From the NCBI GenBank assembly GCA_030015575.1, contig CM057338.1:307709827-307773826 (forward strand): a DNA stretch of 64,000 nucleotides, given 5' to 3'. Below the pieces are notes generated by a model, which was not told the origin of the DNA, did not search any database, and saw only the letters and a program-made list of their open reading frames with translations. A program made the position numbers and the translations under genes. Shown piece after piece: positions 44,313 to 57,603 of the stretch. Source of the DNA: Agapanthus africanus (taxonomy: Eukaryota > Streptophyta > Magnoliopsida > Asparagales > Amaryllidaceae). Each line of letters opens with the position of its first letter. The stretch's first letter is position 1.

Positions 44313-44381
44313 GAGAGAGAGAGAGAGTGGGATATTATTTGTAATTGGTTATATATATATATTTGTGTGTGTGTGTGTGTT
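44276..44381. repeat. Microsatellites: (GA)n, (TA)n, (GT)n
   Basis: GAGAGAGAGAGAG at 44277-44290, a second GA run at 44312-44326, (TA)n at 44350-44361 and (GT)n at 44363-44381. Confidence 0.85.
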
Positions 44382-44720
44382 TAGAGATTTGACACGGATT
44401 TTACTTATTCTTATACCAACATCAAATAATGTTAGGCAAAAATATTTGCAAACCAAATGCTAATAAATTAGTTTAAAGATCTTATTATATTAAGGAGATA
44501 TAATTGTTGATAAGATAGGAAAATTATATATTGTTTTGTTGCCACTAACGAAAAATTGAAGATTTTCATATCAAAATTGTATACACCCAAAAGCTAATAT
44601 AAATATATTAGCAACCAACCATAAAATAAATTCTAAAATTATAGGAATAATTTCATTAATGAAAATAATATTTCGGTAAAACTAGAAATACTGTATCCAA
44701 ACTAGCGTGTTACAAAGGGT
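44382..44720. other. AT-rich stretch, nothing recognised
   Basis: No ORF, repeat or motif supported. It lies between the interrupted open frame and the integrase relic G. Confidence 0.5.
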
Positions 44721-44721
44721 A

Positions 44722-45645
44722 ACGACGCAGTTTGGGTTATTGTGGATTGACTCACCAAGTCAGTTTACTTTATTCTATTCCGAGATGGCCAGTCAACTGA
44801 AGTTTTAGTAAGGAAGTACATGGAGATAAATCAAATCTAAAGTAAGATTTAAACCTTCAGATTGTACCGACTTGTTTTGATACTCATGAATCATGCAAGA
44901 GATCGTGAGACTTCATGGAGTACCAGTTTGCATTGTCTCCCACCGGGACACCAGATTTTGATCCCAATTTTGGCAGTCTTTAAGCTAGCCTGGGTACGAG
45001 TCTAAGTTTCAGCACTATATACTGACAGACAGTCCGAACGGACAATTCAAATCCTAGTGGACATGCTAAGGGCTTGTATGCTTGACATCGGAGGATGGTG
45101 GGAAGATCATTTGCATCTCGTGGAGTTTGCATACAACAACAGCTACCAGTCTAGCATTAGGATGGCACCGTTTGCAGCACTTTACGGTCAAAAGTTCTGT
45201 TCTCTTATGAGTTGGGATGACGTTGGAGATCAAGAACTCCTTAGGCCAGAGATGATCGTGACAACATTCGATATAGTTCGCATGATCAGGGAAAAGATGT
45301 GCATAGTCCAGAACAGAAAGAAGTATTGGGCAGATGCAAAACAACAACACTTGGAGTTTTAACCTAGAGATCACGTAATCCTCAAGATATCACCAAATAG
45401 AGGAGTTATTCGTTTTGGACGACGAAGGAAGCTTAGTCCAAGATATATCTGTCCATTTGATATTTTGGAATGGATAGGAGAAATGACGTATCGTTTGGCA
45501 CTACCACCCTCATTGGAAAGAGTGCATAACGTATTCCATATATCTCAGCTAAGCCGTTATGTGTGTGACCCCAGCTATATACTTGATCACTCAGAGCTCA
45601 TTGTGCAGACCGATCTGACTTACGAGCAACAACCAGTCAAGATAC
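44722..45645 (+). pseudogene. Element G: relic chromovirus integrase, cut by H
   Basis: Begins with DAVWVIVD, stop, LTKSVYF, matching the start of the chromovirus integrase core (VIVDRLTKSAHF), and continues in changing frames through RLHGVPVCIVSHRDTRF. From 45057 a clean run reads DMLRACMLDIGGWWEDHLHLVEFAYNNSYQSSI...MAPFAALYGQ, then RKKYWADAKQQHLEF, a stop, then HVILKISPNRGVIRFGRRRKLSPRYICPF and YRLALPPSLERVHNVFHISQL. The last residues, YEQQPVKIL, are where the chromodomain would begin; the LTR of H starts there. Compared with F this copy is separate and more decayed. No LTR of G is in view; the rest may lie beyond the right edge. Confidence 0.85.
45641..45645. repeat. Presumed target-site duplication of H, left copy (GATAC)
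   Basis: Five bases before the TGTTAGTGATATATGCCC start of H. The right copy would be outside the window, so this is unconfirmed. Confidence 0.4.
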
Positions 45646-46657
45646 TGTTAGTGATATATGCCCTAGAGGCTATTATTGTATAGTACAGGATTGCATATTA
45701 CATTTTAGAAGCATGGGATATATACAGATATATAACAGTCTTGCTCAATATGATAGTATACTATCTGGTTTGTATCTATCTTAACATATGCGTATGTTTC
45801 TTTTAACGTATCGCTAATATATGTTGATTGAACCCGTAGGATCTTTTGTTTGACTATCAGCGTTGTGATGGAAGTCACACTAGTAGGGACTGGGTAGTCT
45901 CTAAGCATATCCTTAAATTTGTTCCTAGTCGTAAGATTATCGAGACTGGGCATCGATACTCCAGAGTAGATTAGTGTATACGTTTGTTATCCCCGTCAGG
46001 AGAGATGGCCTGTCCTACAGCCATTGGTATACGGTACCAAAGATAGTATACATGTGCTCACTAGGTTATGAGTTACACTGGACGGACTCGCTGGAAACTG
46101 CTAGTTTGTATTATATCTATCGTCGGATAGCAGTTCTCCGGAGACATGAGTACAAGTTAGTCCATTGACTTGACATCATTATTCGTCTTGAGTGCGTTCT
46201 CACTGTACTTAGATTACTACTCTACCATGGCTTTAAAAAGTCGTGCAAACAGACAGTAGTTGGATGCAGTCCCGAAGCACTTAGAGGCAGTAGGTGATAG
46301 AAGGGATTCGTCTCTCCCGGTATTGGGAGTCGATATTGCGCTGTGTACAGTTGGACAATACTATAAGGTCCCTGGCCAGGACGAGTGAGATTTACTGGTA
46401 GGTATACCAGTAGTTTCTCAGGTTGTATTGAGTTCCACACCGACATGACTTGTCGCACTATTAGGGGTCTGACATTTACCACCCCATAAACCCGATATAC
46501 GATACTCTTAAATGAACGGATCGGACCCAGTAGGATTTTCGGACGAGTTATCTTATCGATCTTCTTTTCGATAGATACCTGGGTAGCCGTTACGTACAGC
46601 TAGTGCCACTGACGTGCTTGTGGTTAAACCAACTGCCAGCATATTGTCGAGTCTTTA
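45646..46657 (+). repeat. Element H: 5' part of a copia-type LTR related to D and E, cut by F
   Basis: TGTTAGTGATATATGCCCTAGAGG is followed by sequence colinear with the D LTR: ATAGTATACTATCTGGTTTGTA, GTTGATTGAACCCGTAGGAT, CGAGACTGGGCATCGATACTCC, CCGGTATTGGGAGTC, TTTACTGGTAGGTATACCAGTAG. It stops at CGAGTCTTTA, the same place where D has GAGTCTTTAGAGTCC, because F is inserted there. It could be a solo LTR or the 5' LTR of a full element whose rest lies to the right. Confidence 0.85.
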
Positions 46658-47845
46658 TGTAACGTTTTAAAAATCGTTTAAGATAATTATATGTTAATTA
46701 GTGATAATATGTGTTTTTCTATAAAACTTAGTTAATAATTATTTTCCACATAGACATGCGTATACCTATTTTAATTATGTAAATGTTTATTTTATTGGTA
46801 TTTATTAGTTAATTATTTAATTACTTGATCACTTAATTAATTTCCTTATTTATTAATTATTTAAAAATTATTTTCACATGCACACACTAATCTTGTGTTA
46901 ATCCTAGGTTAGTTAAGTGTTGATACAAGTTTTAATGCACCATGGCAACCTAAACATTTTTAACAAGTTCTTTGTATATTTGAAGATGGTTCTAGATAAT
47001 TGTAGAAAAATAATAAAAAAAATGAAAATAAAAAGATATGACGCATGGGGCATTAATTACTTGGCATGGTTCCCCCTCTCTCATACTTTCTAGAGTTTTC
47101 TATCTTCTTCTTCTTTCTCTCTTCTTCTCTCATACTAAAAACCTCTCTACCTTACAACAAAACTCCACAAAATCAACACTAATCCTTATGCAAATCATCT
47201 CAAAAATACAATATTTCGAAACACTTTTATAGTTCTTCAAGCAAGTTTCCATTTTGTGGCAATCCTTTTCAAGTTAGGATCACCCTCTAATCTCTTTCAA
47301 GGTATGAAACCAAGTTTTGTTATGTTTCATTAATTCTTATTTTGGTTTAATCTTAAGTAGGTGTTATAGCAGTATTAGTGTAAGTTTAGAATATTAAAGA
47401 GATGGTTAGGCTAAGTTAATGCTTTTATAGCATAATTAGGGTAATTAAGAGTAGCTATTGACTAATGGACTTACTAATCCACCTAGTTTGCACTAATATA
47501 CCACAATGTTTCAATTTAGTGTTTTAAATCGGTTTTTAATCAAGTTTTGTGATATCTGAAATCTGCTATCATTTCATCAATCTATTTTTAAATCAAACAA
47601 TATAGTAGTATAGTGTATTAAGCCTTGAGTAGACCACTAACACCCGAACCCAAACCCCTGTAGTTCGACCAGCGAGATTCGTGAATTCCCCGGCGCCTCC
47701 GGCCCCCCTGATGAACTAGGTGTTGGGGTTTTGTGGGAAGCTCTCTGTGTTTCTTTTATGGTATTTGGTCTTGTTTGATCTTCATAGTCCAGCTTCGGAT
47801 AAAATCTGGGACCATTTTTCTATAATGTACGTGTTTTGTTATTAT
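46658..47845 (+). repeat. 5' LTR of element F, first part (before E)
   Basis: Starts TGTAACGTTTTAAAAATCG like B, then AT-rich, then a CT-rich segment (47080-47135) in the same relative place as in B. It ends at GTTTTGTTATTAT where E begins. Confidence 0.85.
47841..47845. repeat. Target-site duplication of element E, left copy (ATTAT)
   Basis: ATTAT before E is repeated exactly at 57599-57603. Confidence 0.93.
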
Positions 47846-49846
47846 TGTTGGGTTACGGTAGCGCCCCGGCCGTCTTTCCAAGGACAAATGCGGAATAAAA
47901 ACTTTTCAAAACTTGGCGCTACCATAACCAAAAAACCCGGATCGTTCCATCAACCGTTAACTAGCAATCTACAAAGAAATTAGAATGGCTATACCGATCG
48001 ATCCGTGTCCTTCGGTCTTTAGCCACCATCCTTAGCTCCTCGCGGCATCTCCGATCTCGCTCGATCTCCGGTCTCCTCGTCGAAAGGGCACCACGTCAAG
48101 AAGTCTTTTTACGGGCTCCCGCTTCAAACCGAAGAAACTCGGATATGAAGTTTGCTAGCCGACATGTCCAAGATGAAGTAGAGAATGTGTGTGATAACTT
48201 TATCTTTAAACATCCATTGATTCTCAACACATGAGATTGTATGGATGGAGGTTGAAGATGAAGCCATGGTGGAAGATGTGAGCTAGAGATGAAGATGAAG
48301 AGATTGCTTGCTTATTGTGTTGTATGAAAAATGAGAGAGCACTAGCATAAAATCTCAAGAGCAAACCCAAACCTAGTGGCTGTCCTCTCTCTCTCCTCAT
48401 ATCATTTCATTACAATAATCAATCATAAAAGGTGACATTGCACAAAAATAAGACTATGAGTCATCACCCATGCACATGCCTCATTTAATGCCCTTCATCA
48501 TGATTTCCACTCATAATTTCCACCACTAAACATTTAAACCAAAATGTTTAATCCAAAAAGAGAATGGCAACATCTAAAGTAAACTCGTGATGGATCACAA
48601 GGAAACCCCTCACCTGTATATACATACCTGCATCCGCATTCCGACTGAATGCGAATGCAATGAGATGAAAGTAATCCAACAAATCTAATACTAAGATCCG
48701 GCTTAAACCAAAGCCCACTTGTACGATCCATCCGACCATGATCAGTGCACAAGTGTACGTATATGATCGAACCCTGCCATAAAACCATACGGCCTCTACA
48801 ACGTTTCATCCGAACTTGGGAAACTTTCTGTGGGAGGACTCTAATGACTTATCAATACGCTGGCTGTGGATTTAACCACAAGCACGTCAGTGGCACTAGC
48901 TGTGCGTAATGGCTGCCGAGGTATTGAGCGAAAGGGAAGCCGTTGAGCGAACTCATCCAGGAACCCTACTGAGCCTAACAGTGACATATCCATACAGTCC
49001 GGTCTATTCGTCTAAGAGTATCGCATATCGAGTCTAGGGGGTGGATAAAGTCAGACCCCTAATAACATGATAATTCGTGTCGGTATGAAGCCCATCACTT
49101 CTTGAGAAACTACTGATCTGAATCAGTAATTCTCGACTACCTTGGCCAAGATTTTTTGGTGATGGCCACCCGTGCACTATGTGACATCAACCCCCAATAC
49201 CGGGAGAGACGAATCCCCGATGATCCGCTCACTGCCTCCATTTGGCTCGGGACTGTACCCAACTAAAACCTGTTTGCACGACTCCTTTGAGCCGTGGTAG
49301 GGTAGTAATCAAAGCACAGTGGGAACTCATACGAGACAAATGATGATCTCAGGTCGACAGACTAACCTGTATACATGTCACCTGGGAACTGCTATCTGAC
49401 AATAGGTATAATACCAACTAGCAGGTTCCCGGCGAGTCCGTCCAGTGTACTCATAACCCAATGAGCACCTGTATACTATCTTAGGTGAACAAACTAACAC
49501 CAATGGCTTGTGAGACCTGGCCACCGCCCCCTTATCGGGGTCTTGATCAGTATACACTAGTCTACTCTGGAGTATCGATGCCCAGTCTCGAAACTCCCAT
49601 GACTAGGGACATTTAAAAATACGCTTATAGACCACCAGCTCCCACGTATATGATCGCCATAATAATCCTGGCAGTCAAGCAAGAATCCTATGGGCTCTAT
49701 CAACATGTAATAGTGATGATAAAGACAAACCAGATATCATACTATCATCTCGAGTAAGACTGTCCTACCGGTATAGGTCTTCCCTCAATCATTGCAATCA
49801 TGTGCCTGCGATCCAATAATTGACTTTGAGGGCACCATATCCAACA
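47846..49846 (-). repeat. 3' LTR of element E (left copy in window)
   Basis: Colinear with 55591-57598, with shared CCGGCCGTCTTTCC, GATCGATCCGTGTCCTTCGG and GGTATTATACC-type segments, and many substitutions. The minus-strand polypurine tract abuts its right edge. Confidence 0.92.
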
Positions 49847-52800
49847 ATCTCCCACTTGCACTTAAGGCTAATTATTGCGATGTGGCATACTTACAGCCCG
49901 TGTGATACCGAACATCCAACTTCTCTACTAATCAGTTTCAACAAAGCTCGTTTGTGAAACTATTGCTTTTGAGAAATAGCCTCTGTGAGTGGATCCGTTC
50001 TGATGTTTCTTTCTATGTCCCTCTTAATCTCAATTTCGCGGAGAAAGCCATCTCCCAAAATGAGCAATACCTGTCTTAGAATATGTGTGGATATCTGATG
50101 GGACCCAATTCATAAATGAACTCTAAATCCAGTAAACTTCTTAGACTGTATCGTCAACTGAATTTAATTAGTATCCTGTACCATGCTTCCCTCAGTATCC
50201 GCTTGAACCACCTGTCCAAACTACTGCCCCTCGTCTGAGGGAAAACTATAACTTTGATAGTCACTCTGTCATCCAGATCACCTTGAAAGCCTGGAATGAT
50301 AACCGTCTCTCGAAAGAGGCTGCCGTTATCAAATCCCTAGAACATCCACTTATGTTCTAAAACTGCTTCCGAATGTTTCTCCAGGATTGGATTAATATCA
50401 AATTACTGTATCTAGTGCAAAAACAACATCTGGTGTGGTACTTGACATCTCATGATTGACTCAATTGTCTAAGCAAGTGATATGCCAATCATGCACATCT
50501 CTCTCCTTTTTAGTCTGTAAGATACCTTCAGAGAGGGTAACTCCATCACCTGCCGGTATACTGCCGTGCCAGGAGTCGTCCATTCTAAAATACCTTTAGA
50601 ATACTATCTAAGTATCCAGATTGGGACACTTCCCAAATCTAGATCTAAAACCATAGATCTAGTAACCAGAATGCCTGATATAATATCCATATCCTTTGTG
50701 GAGAAACCACTGTATGACAACCACAGTATAACCGATCGTAGTATGGGAATTTCACTTCCTATTCTGTTTGTGTCATCCAAATACCAGGACATCACACCCC
50801 TACTACCTTCTTAACAGATCCATCTCCTATTCTGATGAAGTCAAAGCTTATGACTGTCACATCAAAAATAAATGATCCATCTCCACTATATCTGCTTTAG
50901 TCTATAAATTGACACAAGCAACTTGTCCACTACGCTTCCGCTGCTCCCACTGACTACAACAACCTTCTGGCAGAGTCATATACACGTGCACTTCTAAAGC
51001 TAGTTTAGAACGACGCTATACTCATCCTCCTGCCGGGTCTCATAGTCTGGAACAACAGTAGTGTCAAGTTTGGGTAAACAAGAACCTCCCTGTCACTGTC
51101 TTTGAGGAAACTGAAGTACCACTCGGGTGCCTGAGGTTACCTACCATATCTGCGGAGTGGTTAATGGAATGTCAAACCTGATTGAATCTTTAGGTTCTTA
51201 TCAAATTTTCAGTAATCGTTTGCGGTTCTGGAATCACTTCCAGTTCTACCATACTCCCACTACTGTTTTATGAAAAAGTCCATTTTACTAAAACTGTGGC
51301 GAGTCAAGAACAATATTACTATTGATCTTCCAGATGGTAGAAAGTCACCCCTCGTCATAGCCTGGGATAACCCACAAACTGCCATTACAGAAACGTGCCT
51401 TGAGTTATCCAGAGTCTGGTTTTAAGCATAAGCTGGGCAACTCTAGATACCTTAACATCGTTAAGATATGAACCGTTCTATATACAATATAGAAATAGAG
51501 TCACTGATTTAATTGGAACCAGATTCAAAATCATGCAGCTGTCTCCAGTGCATATCAACTAAATGGAGAGAGGCTGATCAACATTACTCAACTTAGGAGT
51601 GCATCCAATTATGAGTAACCTGAAAGAGAAACAAGTTTCTCAAAACCATTTACTATCAACTGAATACCAAACATAAGTATCTACATCTTCGATCACCTTG
51701 AAGAATCCCGATACTTGCAACACATGGTTCTCTACTTTATTCTTGTACCTATAACTTCTCAAAATTTAAACCTTGTATTTCTACGAAACACTTGTCTAAA
51801 AACCAGAGAAGTCACAAGTAAACAGAATATAGTATGAGGACCAACCCCTCTGTCCTAATAGACACTGGACAATATACAATACTTTGTATAAGTCTCCTGA
51901 GTTGAATAACTCAAACTATGTGCATCGTAGGTTGAAAACCGTGCTGTGGTTATGAAGAATTACACCGCTGTTGAATGCTCCTTACCTAACCGTCAACCGA
52001 TATAGGTAAATGTCATCGACATAATTTCAAAAAGTTATATCTCACTTTATAAAATAAACGTACAGATTTATCAGTTTGAAATTGGTGCATAACAACGGAT
52101 ATTCAAAACCAAATATTTGCCGTCCGACAAAAACCCAGGCGATTTCCTCAAATATCACTAATTACAACGAATTCCGATATAATGAGGATGATCGCCTAAT
52201 TCCCAATAACTTACTCCCACACATCATCTGTAAAACCATACAGATGTGAGGATCAAACCTGGTAAATACATTCTCTGGAGCAAGGGACTAATTGGGAAAT
52301 CAGTTTTCAATTAACAACGCACAGTGAAACTGAAACATGAATATGTTTCGAAGGGGTATCCAAGTATTCCTAGTAATGCCTCTTCCATTATCATATTCAT
52401 GACTGTAACCGTATATTTCCTTGCCATCTCTCCAAATCCCTTTATTTGTCTTTACTCATTACCTTCTGTACACCCCCTTAGGCTAACTGGTTTTCTTCCT
52501 TCCCTACCATTCGGCACCAGCCTATGGTTTGGAAGAAGACTATCCATTAAGCGTAATAGGTGTACTCTCCTAATCTTAGGAGTACTCGCAATCTGAGAGA
52601 AGGTAAAGATAAAAGACAACTGAATAAACCTTATTCCTATTTCTCCTGAACCAGAATCCATCCTCGAATTTGAACAAGTTCCTTCAAGTTCGTATATAAC
52701 CATACGATGGATTTATCCAATGGAAGTAGATGTTCGTAGTGATACGGGATGTTCTGGAGAAATATAAAGGAGAAGTAGGAGTGGCGATGAAATACGTGGT

Positions 52801-55590
52801 TTGGTCGTGAATGATAGCAGTCGCAATTTAATTTGCCCCTTTTTTAATCCCTTTATTTTGTCTTTACTTATTAACTTCTGTAAACCCAACTTAGGCTAAT
52901 TGGTTTTCTCTTTTCCCTACCTTTCGGCACCTGCCTATAGTTTGGAAGCAGACTATCTAATAAGCGTAAAAGGTGTACCCTTTCCTAATCCTAGGAGCCC
53001 TCACAACCTGAGAGAAGGTAAAAGGAAAAGACAACTGAATAGTCCTATTCACTCTCTCTAGAACCAGAATCCATTCTCGAATCTGGAACAAGTCCCTTCG
53101 AGTTCGTATATAACCATACGATGGATTTATCCAAAGGAAGTGGATGTTCGTAGTGATACGGGGTGTTCTGGAGAAATGCAAAGGGTAAAAGAAGGAGTGG
53201 CAATGTTGTATGCAACTCAGACAATCCAAAAGCCAGTGTGTTTTAAGAAAGTTCGGTTAACTTGGTTACTGAGTTATAGTCCAGGGTCGGGCCATGGTCG
53301 CTGTCAAAGAGAGAGAAAGGAACACTCAGCGTGCATTCTTACCTAGATCAGAATAGTTAATCACTTTATCTGATCAGGATGTCTCCTACTATATCCTCAA
53401 ATTCTCCTCCAAACCTAAAAGAGGAATTAGTCGGGATCACCCAAGAAGTAAACCAACCCATCAGTGGGAATCGGGATCCAACTATCATCGCATGATAATA
53501 TGATGGAATCCACTCATGTTATCACACTCCAGAAGGTATGCGCATGCCTGGAAAGTTTCAGTTTCTTTAGAAACTCCCGATGTGATTTTTACCCCTAGGA
53601 CCCAAGTGACCTTGACGAATAATCAACAAATCAAAAGGTCTTAGTTAAGTTCAACCCGTCATTATCTTGATTGCGTTAAACCCACCCGCACGACCCTTGA
53701 CGAATAATCAACAAAGTCGTACGACCGTCCTAACCAATCCACATATCCATGCGACAGAAAAGCATTACAGAGCTACCGTACACTACGCCTCGGCGAATAG
53801 CAACGAAAAACGTAGCGCAAATACTAAGCAATACTAATCTGAAATGATGGAGGACTACGAATGGTTTTTGGTGAAAAACCTTTAACGTAATGAACTTGAT
53901 ATCGTTGAAGGAACCAAATTGCCTTTTATAAATATAGTGGCGAAAACCTTTGCTAAAGAGGTTACTCCCGGTGAAGGGATCTCGGCTCTTTCCCCGTAGA
54001 ATGAGGTGCAGGATATTCCAACTGAATACCACGATGCAAAGCAAAAAGTAATCGGCTATAGTGAAGTTATTACCCTGACGCAAACTTCTGCCCAAGGGGT
54101 CACTCCCGATGAAGGGATTTCGGCCCTTGCCTCGTCGAATGAGGTGCTGGATATTCATAACTGAATACCACTGTGTAAAGCAAAAGAGAACGTCCTTGTA
54201 ATAACAGATTTTTGAAAAATGTTAACAGGTTTGTTTTTCTTGCATTGATCAGAATCAATGTAGTCCCATCAATTAATCACACCAAAAAGAACGAAAATAT
54301 GATGTATGTATATGCCATCCGCATTCGCCACTGGGTCCCGTCATCACCCGTTAGGTTACTTAATTAACGATAGAGCGGGGACTGGACTAGCGCGGGTGTA
54401 AAACATATACAACATCTACTAGTATATATATAACAATATATAATGATCGCTCTAGGCATAATAAATGCAACATCACAGAAAAGTAATAAGCATCATAGAA
54501 TAATACAGATAATCTGGGAGCCCCGGGTTTCATTGAGCCGCAAGTGAAACCCGACGTTCCCCTGGTCGTGTGGATAGCTTGTGCAATGAAAACCAATACC
54601 CTTACGAGCACGGCAAGTTACTCGCCAAAACCAGAAGCGAGGCAGCCCCCTTCAACAAAGTGAATGGACCACCCAGCACTTCACGGAATCCGGTAACTTG
54701 AGTACCCCACCTTGGGTCAACCTATACCCCCTACAAGTGCGGCGAATAGCCCGCCAATTCTAGAGTGAAGCCCCCTCCGTCTCAAATCCATGAGATGCGG
54801 GCCCGTTGCCCTCTAGAACCCGGCTATCCGTACACTCCACTGCGGGGTAATCCTAGTATAGAAAAGAAAATATGTACAACGGTGACATCGACCTCAACCC
54901 GGTCATGCCTAAAAAGAATAATATACAAACAGGCAGTGACGGCAGTTCACATGTCGGATGCTCGCCCCGCGATATCAAATGTACAAATAAAACTAAACTG
55001 CACTACCATTGCACGCAAGCTATCCACCACGACAAATCCGTAATAATACAGCACAACACAGAACATTAACGTGAACACGTTCGCATACCCGTCTAAAAGA
55101 GATATAGCAATTAGACAAGATTTACCGCTCGAATGACATTCACGGTCGCAGATAGAAATGTAAGTACTGTGAACTATCATATTTAAAATTTCGATCGACA
55201 AAATTTTCTGAAGTAGGCCTCAAGTGCAAAACCCAGCACTCAAACAAATCTGGGCCAAAACAAAATATTCCAGAAACTACAATTCCATATGAAAGACACC
55301 CAGAAGAAAAATGGTGCACTGTTGCCACCATACCGCCGCGCAACCGCGTCAAACATGATGTTTCCGCCGCGGTTCCGCGGTTCGATGATGAGAACGTGAT
55401 CTTAAATTTCTTCGGGGTTCTTAAAAAAGCCTGCACGATTTTCTGACACACTGAAAATAATTTTTCGACCAGTTTAAAAATTCGACAGAAACTTCATGAA
55501 TGGAAATGTGGTTTTGGAAATTTCGTTCGATCGATATTTTAAATATGTTAGAATAAGCTAGTAAGGGTTAATGGCGTGGCTCTGATACAA
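49847..55590 (-). pseudogene. Interior of element E: leader, duplications and relic copia pol
   Basis: Read on the minus strand from 55590: the primer site (55573-55590), a leader hairpin at about 55327-55375, the long leader shared with D, the 137-bp type duplication (53960-54180), the 0.4-kb duplication (53180-52470), then decayed pol. Recognisable pol pieces are GFSTKDMDIISGILVTRSMV within 50604-50795 (copia RT), an STTPDVVFALD trace near 50400-50460, and RDIERNIRTDPLTEAI then a stop near 50025-49965 (copia RNase H end). The damage is similar in kind to D, but several stops and indels are private, so both descend from an already defective or long-decaying lineage. Nothing functional is encoded. 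Confidence 0.75.
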
Positions 55591-57598
55591 TGTTGGGTTA
55601 CGACAGCGTCCCGGCCGTCTTTCCGAGGCCAAATGCGGAACAAAAACTTTTCAAAATTTGGCGCTACCATAACCAAAAAACCCGGATCGTTCCATTAACC
55701 GTTAACTAGCAATCTACAAAGAAATTAGAATGTCTATACAGATCGATCCGTGTCCTTCGGTCTTTAGCCACCATCCTTAGCTCCTCGCGGCATCTCCGAT
55801 CTCGCTCGATCTCCGGTTTCCTCATCGAAAGGGCACCACGTCAAGAAGTCTTTTTACGGGGTCCCGCTTCAAACCGAAGCAACTCGGACATGAAGTTTGC
55901 TAGCCGACATGTCCAAGATGAAGTAGAGAATACGTGTGATAACTTTGTCTCTAAACATCCATTGATTCTCAACACATGAGATTGTATGGATGGAGGTTGA
56001 AGATGAAGCCATGGTGGAAGATGTGAGCTAGAGAAGAAGATGAAGATGAAGAGGTTGCTTGCTTATTGTGTTGTATGAAAAATGAGAGAGCACTAGCATA
56101 AAATCTCAAGAGCAAACCCAAACCTAGTGGCTGTCCTCTCTCTCTCCTCATATCATATCAACACAATAATTAATCAAAAAAGGTGACATTGTACAAAAAT
56201 AAGACCATGAGTCATCACCCATGCACATGCCTCATTTAATGACCTTCATCATGATTTCCACTCACAATTTCCACCACTAAACATTTAAACGAAAATGTTT
56301 AATCCAAAAAGAGAATAGCAACATCTAAAGTAAACTCGTGACGGATCACAAGGATACCCCTCATCTGTATATACATACCTGCATCTGCATTCCGACTGAA
56401 TGCGAATGCAATGAGATGAAAGTAATTCAACAAATCTAATACTAGGATCCGGTTTAAACCAAAGCCCACTAGTATGATCCGTTCGATCATGATCCGTGCA
56501 CAAGTGCACGTATATGATCGAACCCTGCCATAAAACCATACGGCCTCTACAACGTTTCGCCCGAACTTGGGAAACTTTCTGTGGGGGGACTCTAATGACT
56601 CATCAATACGCTGGCTGTGGATTTAACCACAAGCACGTCAGTGGCACTAGCTGTGCGTAACGGCTTCCGTGGTATTGAGCGAAAGGGAAACCGATGAGCG
56701 AACTCATCCAGGAACCCTACTGAGCCTAACAGTGACAATATCCGTACAGTCCGGTCTGTTCGTCTAAGAGTATCGCATATCGAGTATAGGGGGGTGGATA
56801 AAGTCAGAACCCTAATAACGCGATAATTCATGTCTGTATGAAGCCCATCACCTCTTGAGAAACTACTGATCCGAATCAGTAATTCTCGACTAGCTTGGCC
56901 AAGGTTTTCTAATGATGGCCCCCCGTGCATTGTGTGACATCAACCCCCAATACCGGGAGAGACGAATCCCCGACGATCCGCTCACTGCCTCCATGTGGCT
57001 CGGGACTGTACCCAACTAAAACCTGTTTGCACGATTCCTTTGAGCCATGGTAGGGTAGTAATCAAAGCACAGTAGGAACTCATACGTGACAAATGACGAT
57101 CTCAGGTCGACAGACTAACCTGTACACATGTCACCTGGGAACTGCTATCTGACAATAGGTATAATACCAACTAGCAGGTTCCCGGCGAGTCTGTCCAGTG
57201 TACTCATAACCCAATGAGCACCTGTATACTATCTTAGGTGAACAAACTAACACCAATGGCTTGTGAGACCTGGCCACCGCCCCTCGTCGGGGTCTCGATC
57301 AGTATACACTAGTTTATTCTGGAGTATCGATGCCCAGTCTTGAAACTCCCATGACTAGGGACATTTAAGGATGCGCTTATAGACCACCAGCTCTCACGTA
57401 TATGATCGCCATCATAATGCTGGCAGTCAAGTAAGAATCCTATGGGCTCTATCAACATGTAATAGTGATGATAAAGACAAACCAGATAGCATACTATCAT
57501 CTCGAGTAAGACTGTCTTACCGGTATAGGTCCTCCCTCAATCATTGCAATCACGTGCTTACGATCCAATAATTGACTTTGAGGGCACTGTATCCAACA
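55591..57598 (-). repeat. 5' LTR of element E (right copy in window)
   Basis: Minus-strand start TGTTGGATACAGTGCCCTC at 57598 and end CGTAACCCAACA at 55591. ATTAT follows at 57599-57603. Confidence 0.92.
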
Positions 57599-57603
57599 AT
57601 TAT
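57599..57603. repeat. Target-site duplication of element E, right copy (ATTAT)
   Basis: Exact match to 47841-47845; the F LTR resumes after it. Confidence 0.93.

Larger units (their letters stand above)
47846..57598 (-). mobile_element. Element E: Ty1/copia-type LTR retrotransposon, reverse orientation, relic pol
   Basis: LTRs at 47846-49846 and 55591-57598 (2.0 kb) read TGTTGGATA...CCCAACA on the minus strand. On that strand a tRNA-iMet-type site (TTGTATCAGAGCC, one change) follows the LTR at 55590, and AAGTGCAAGTGGGAGAT precedes the other LTR near 49847-49863. The interior is colinear with D and shows the same duplications and pol traces, but it is clearly diverged and without an intact ORF. 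Its two LTRs differ far more than those of D, so E is older. It interrupts the LTR of F with an ATTAT duplication. Confidence 0.93.
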
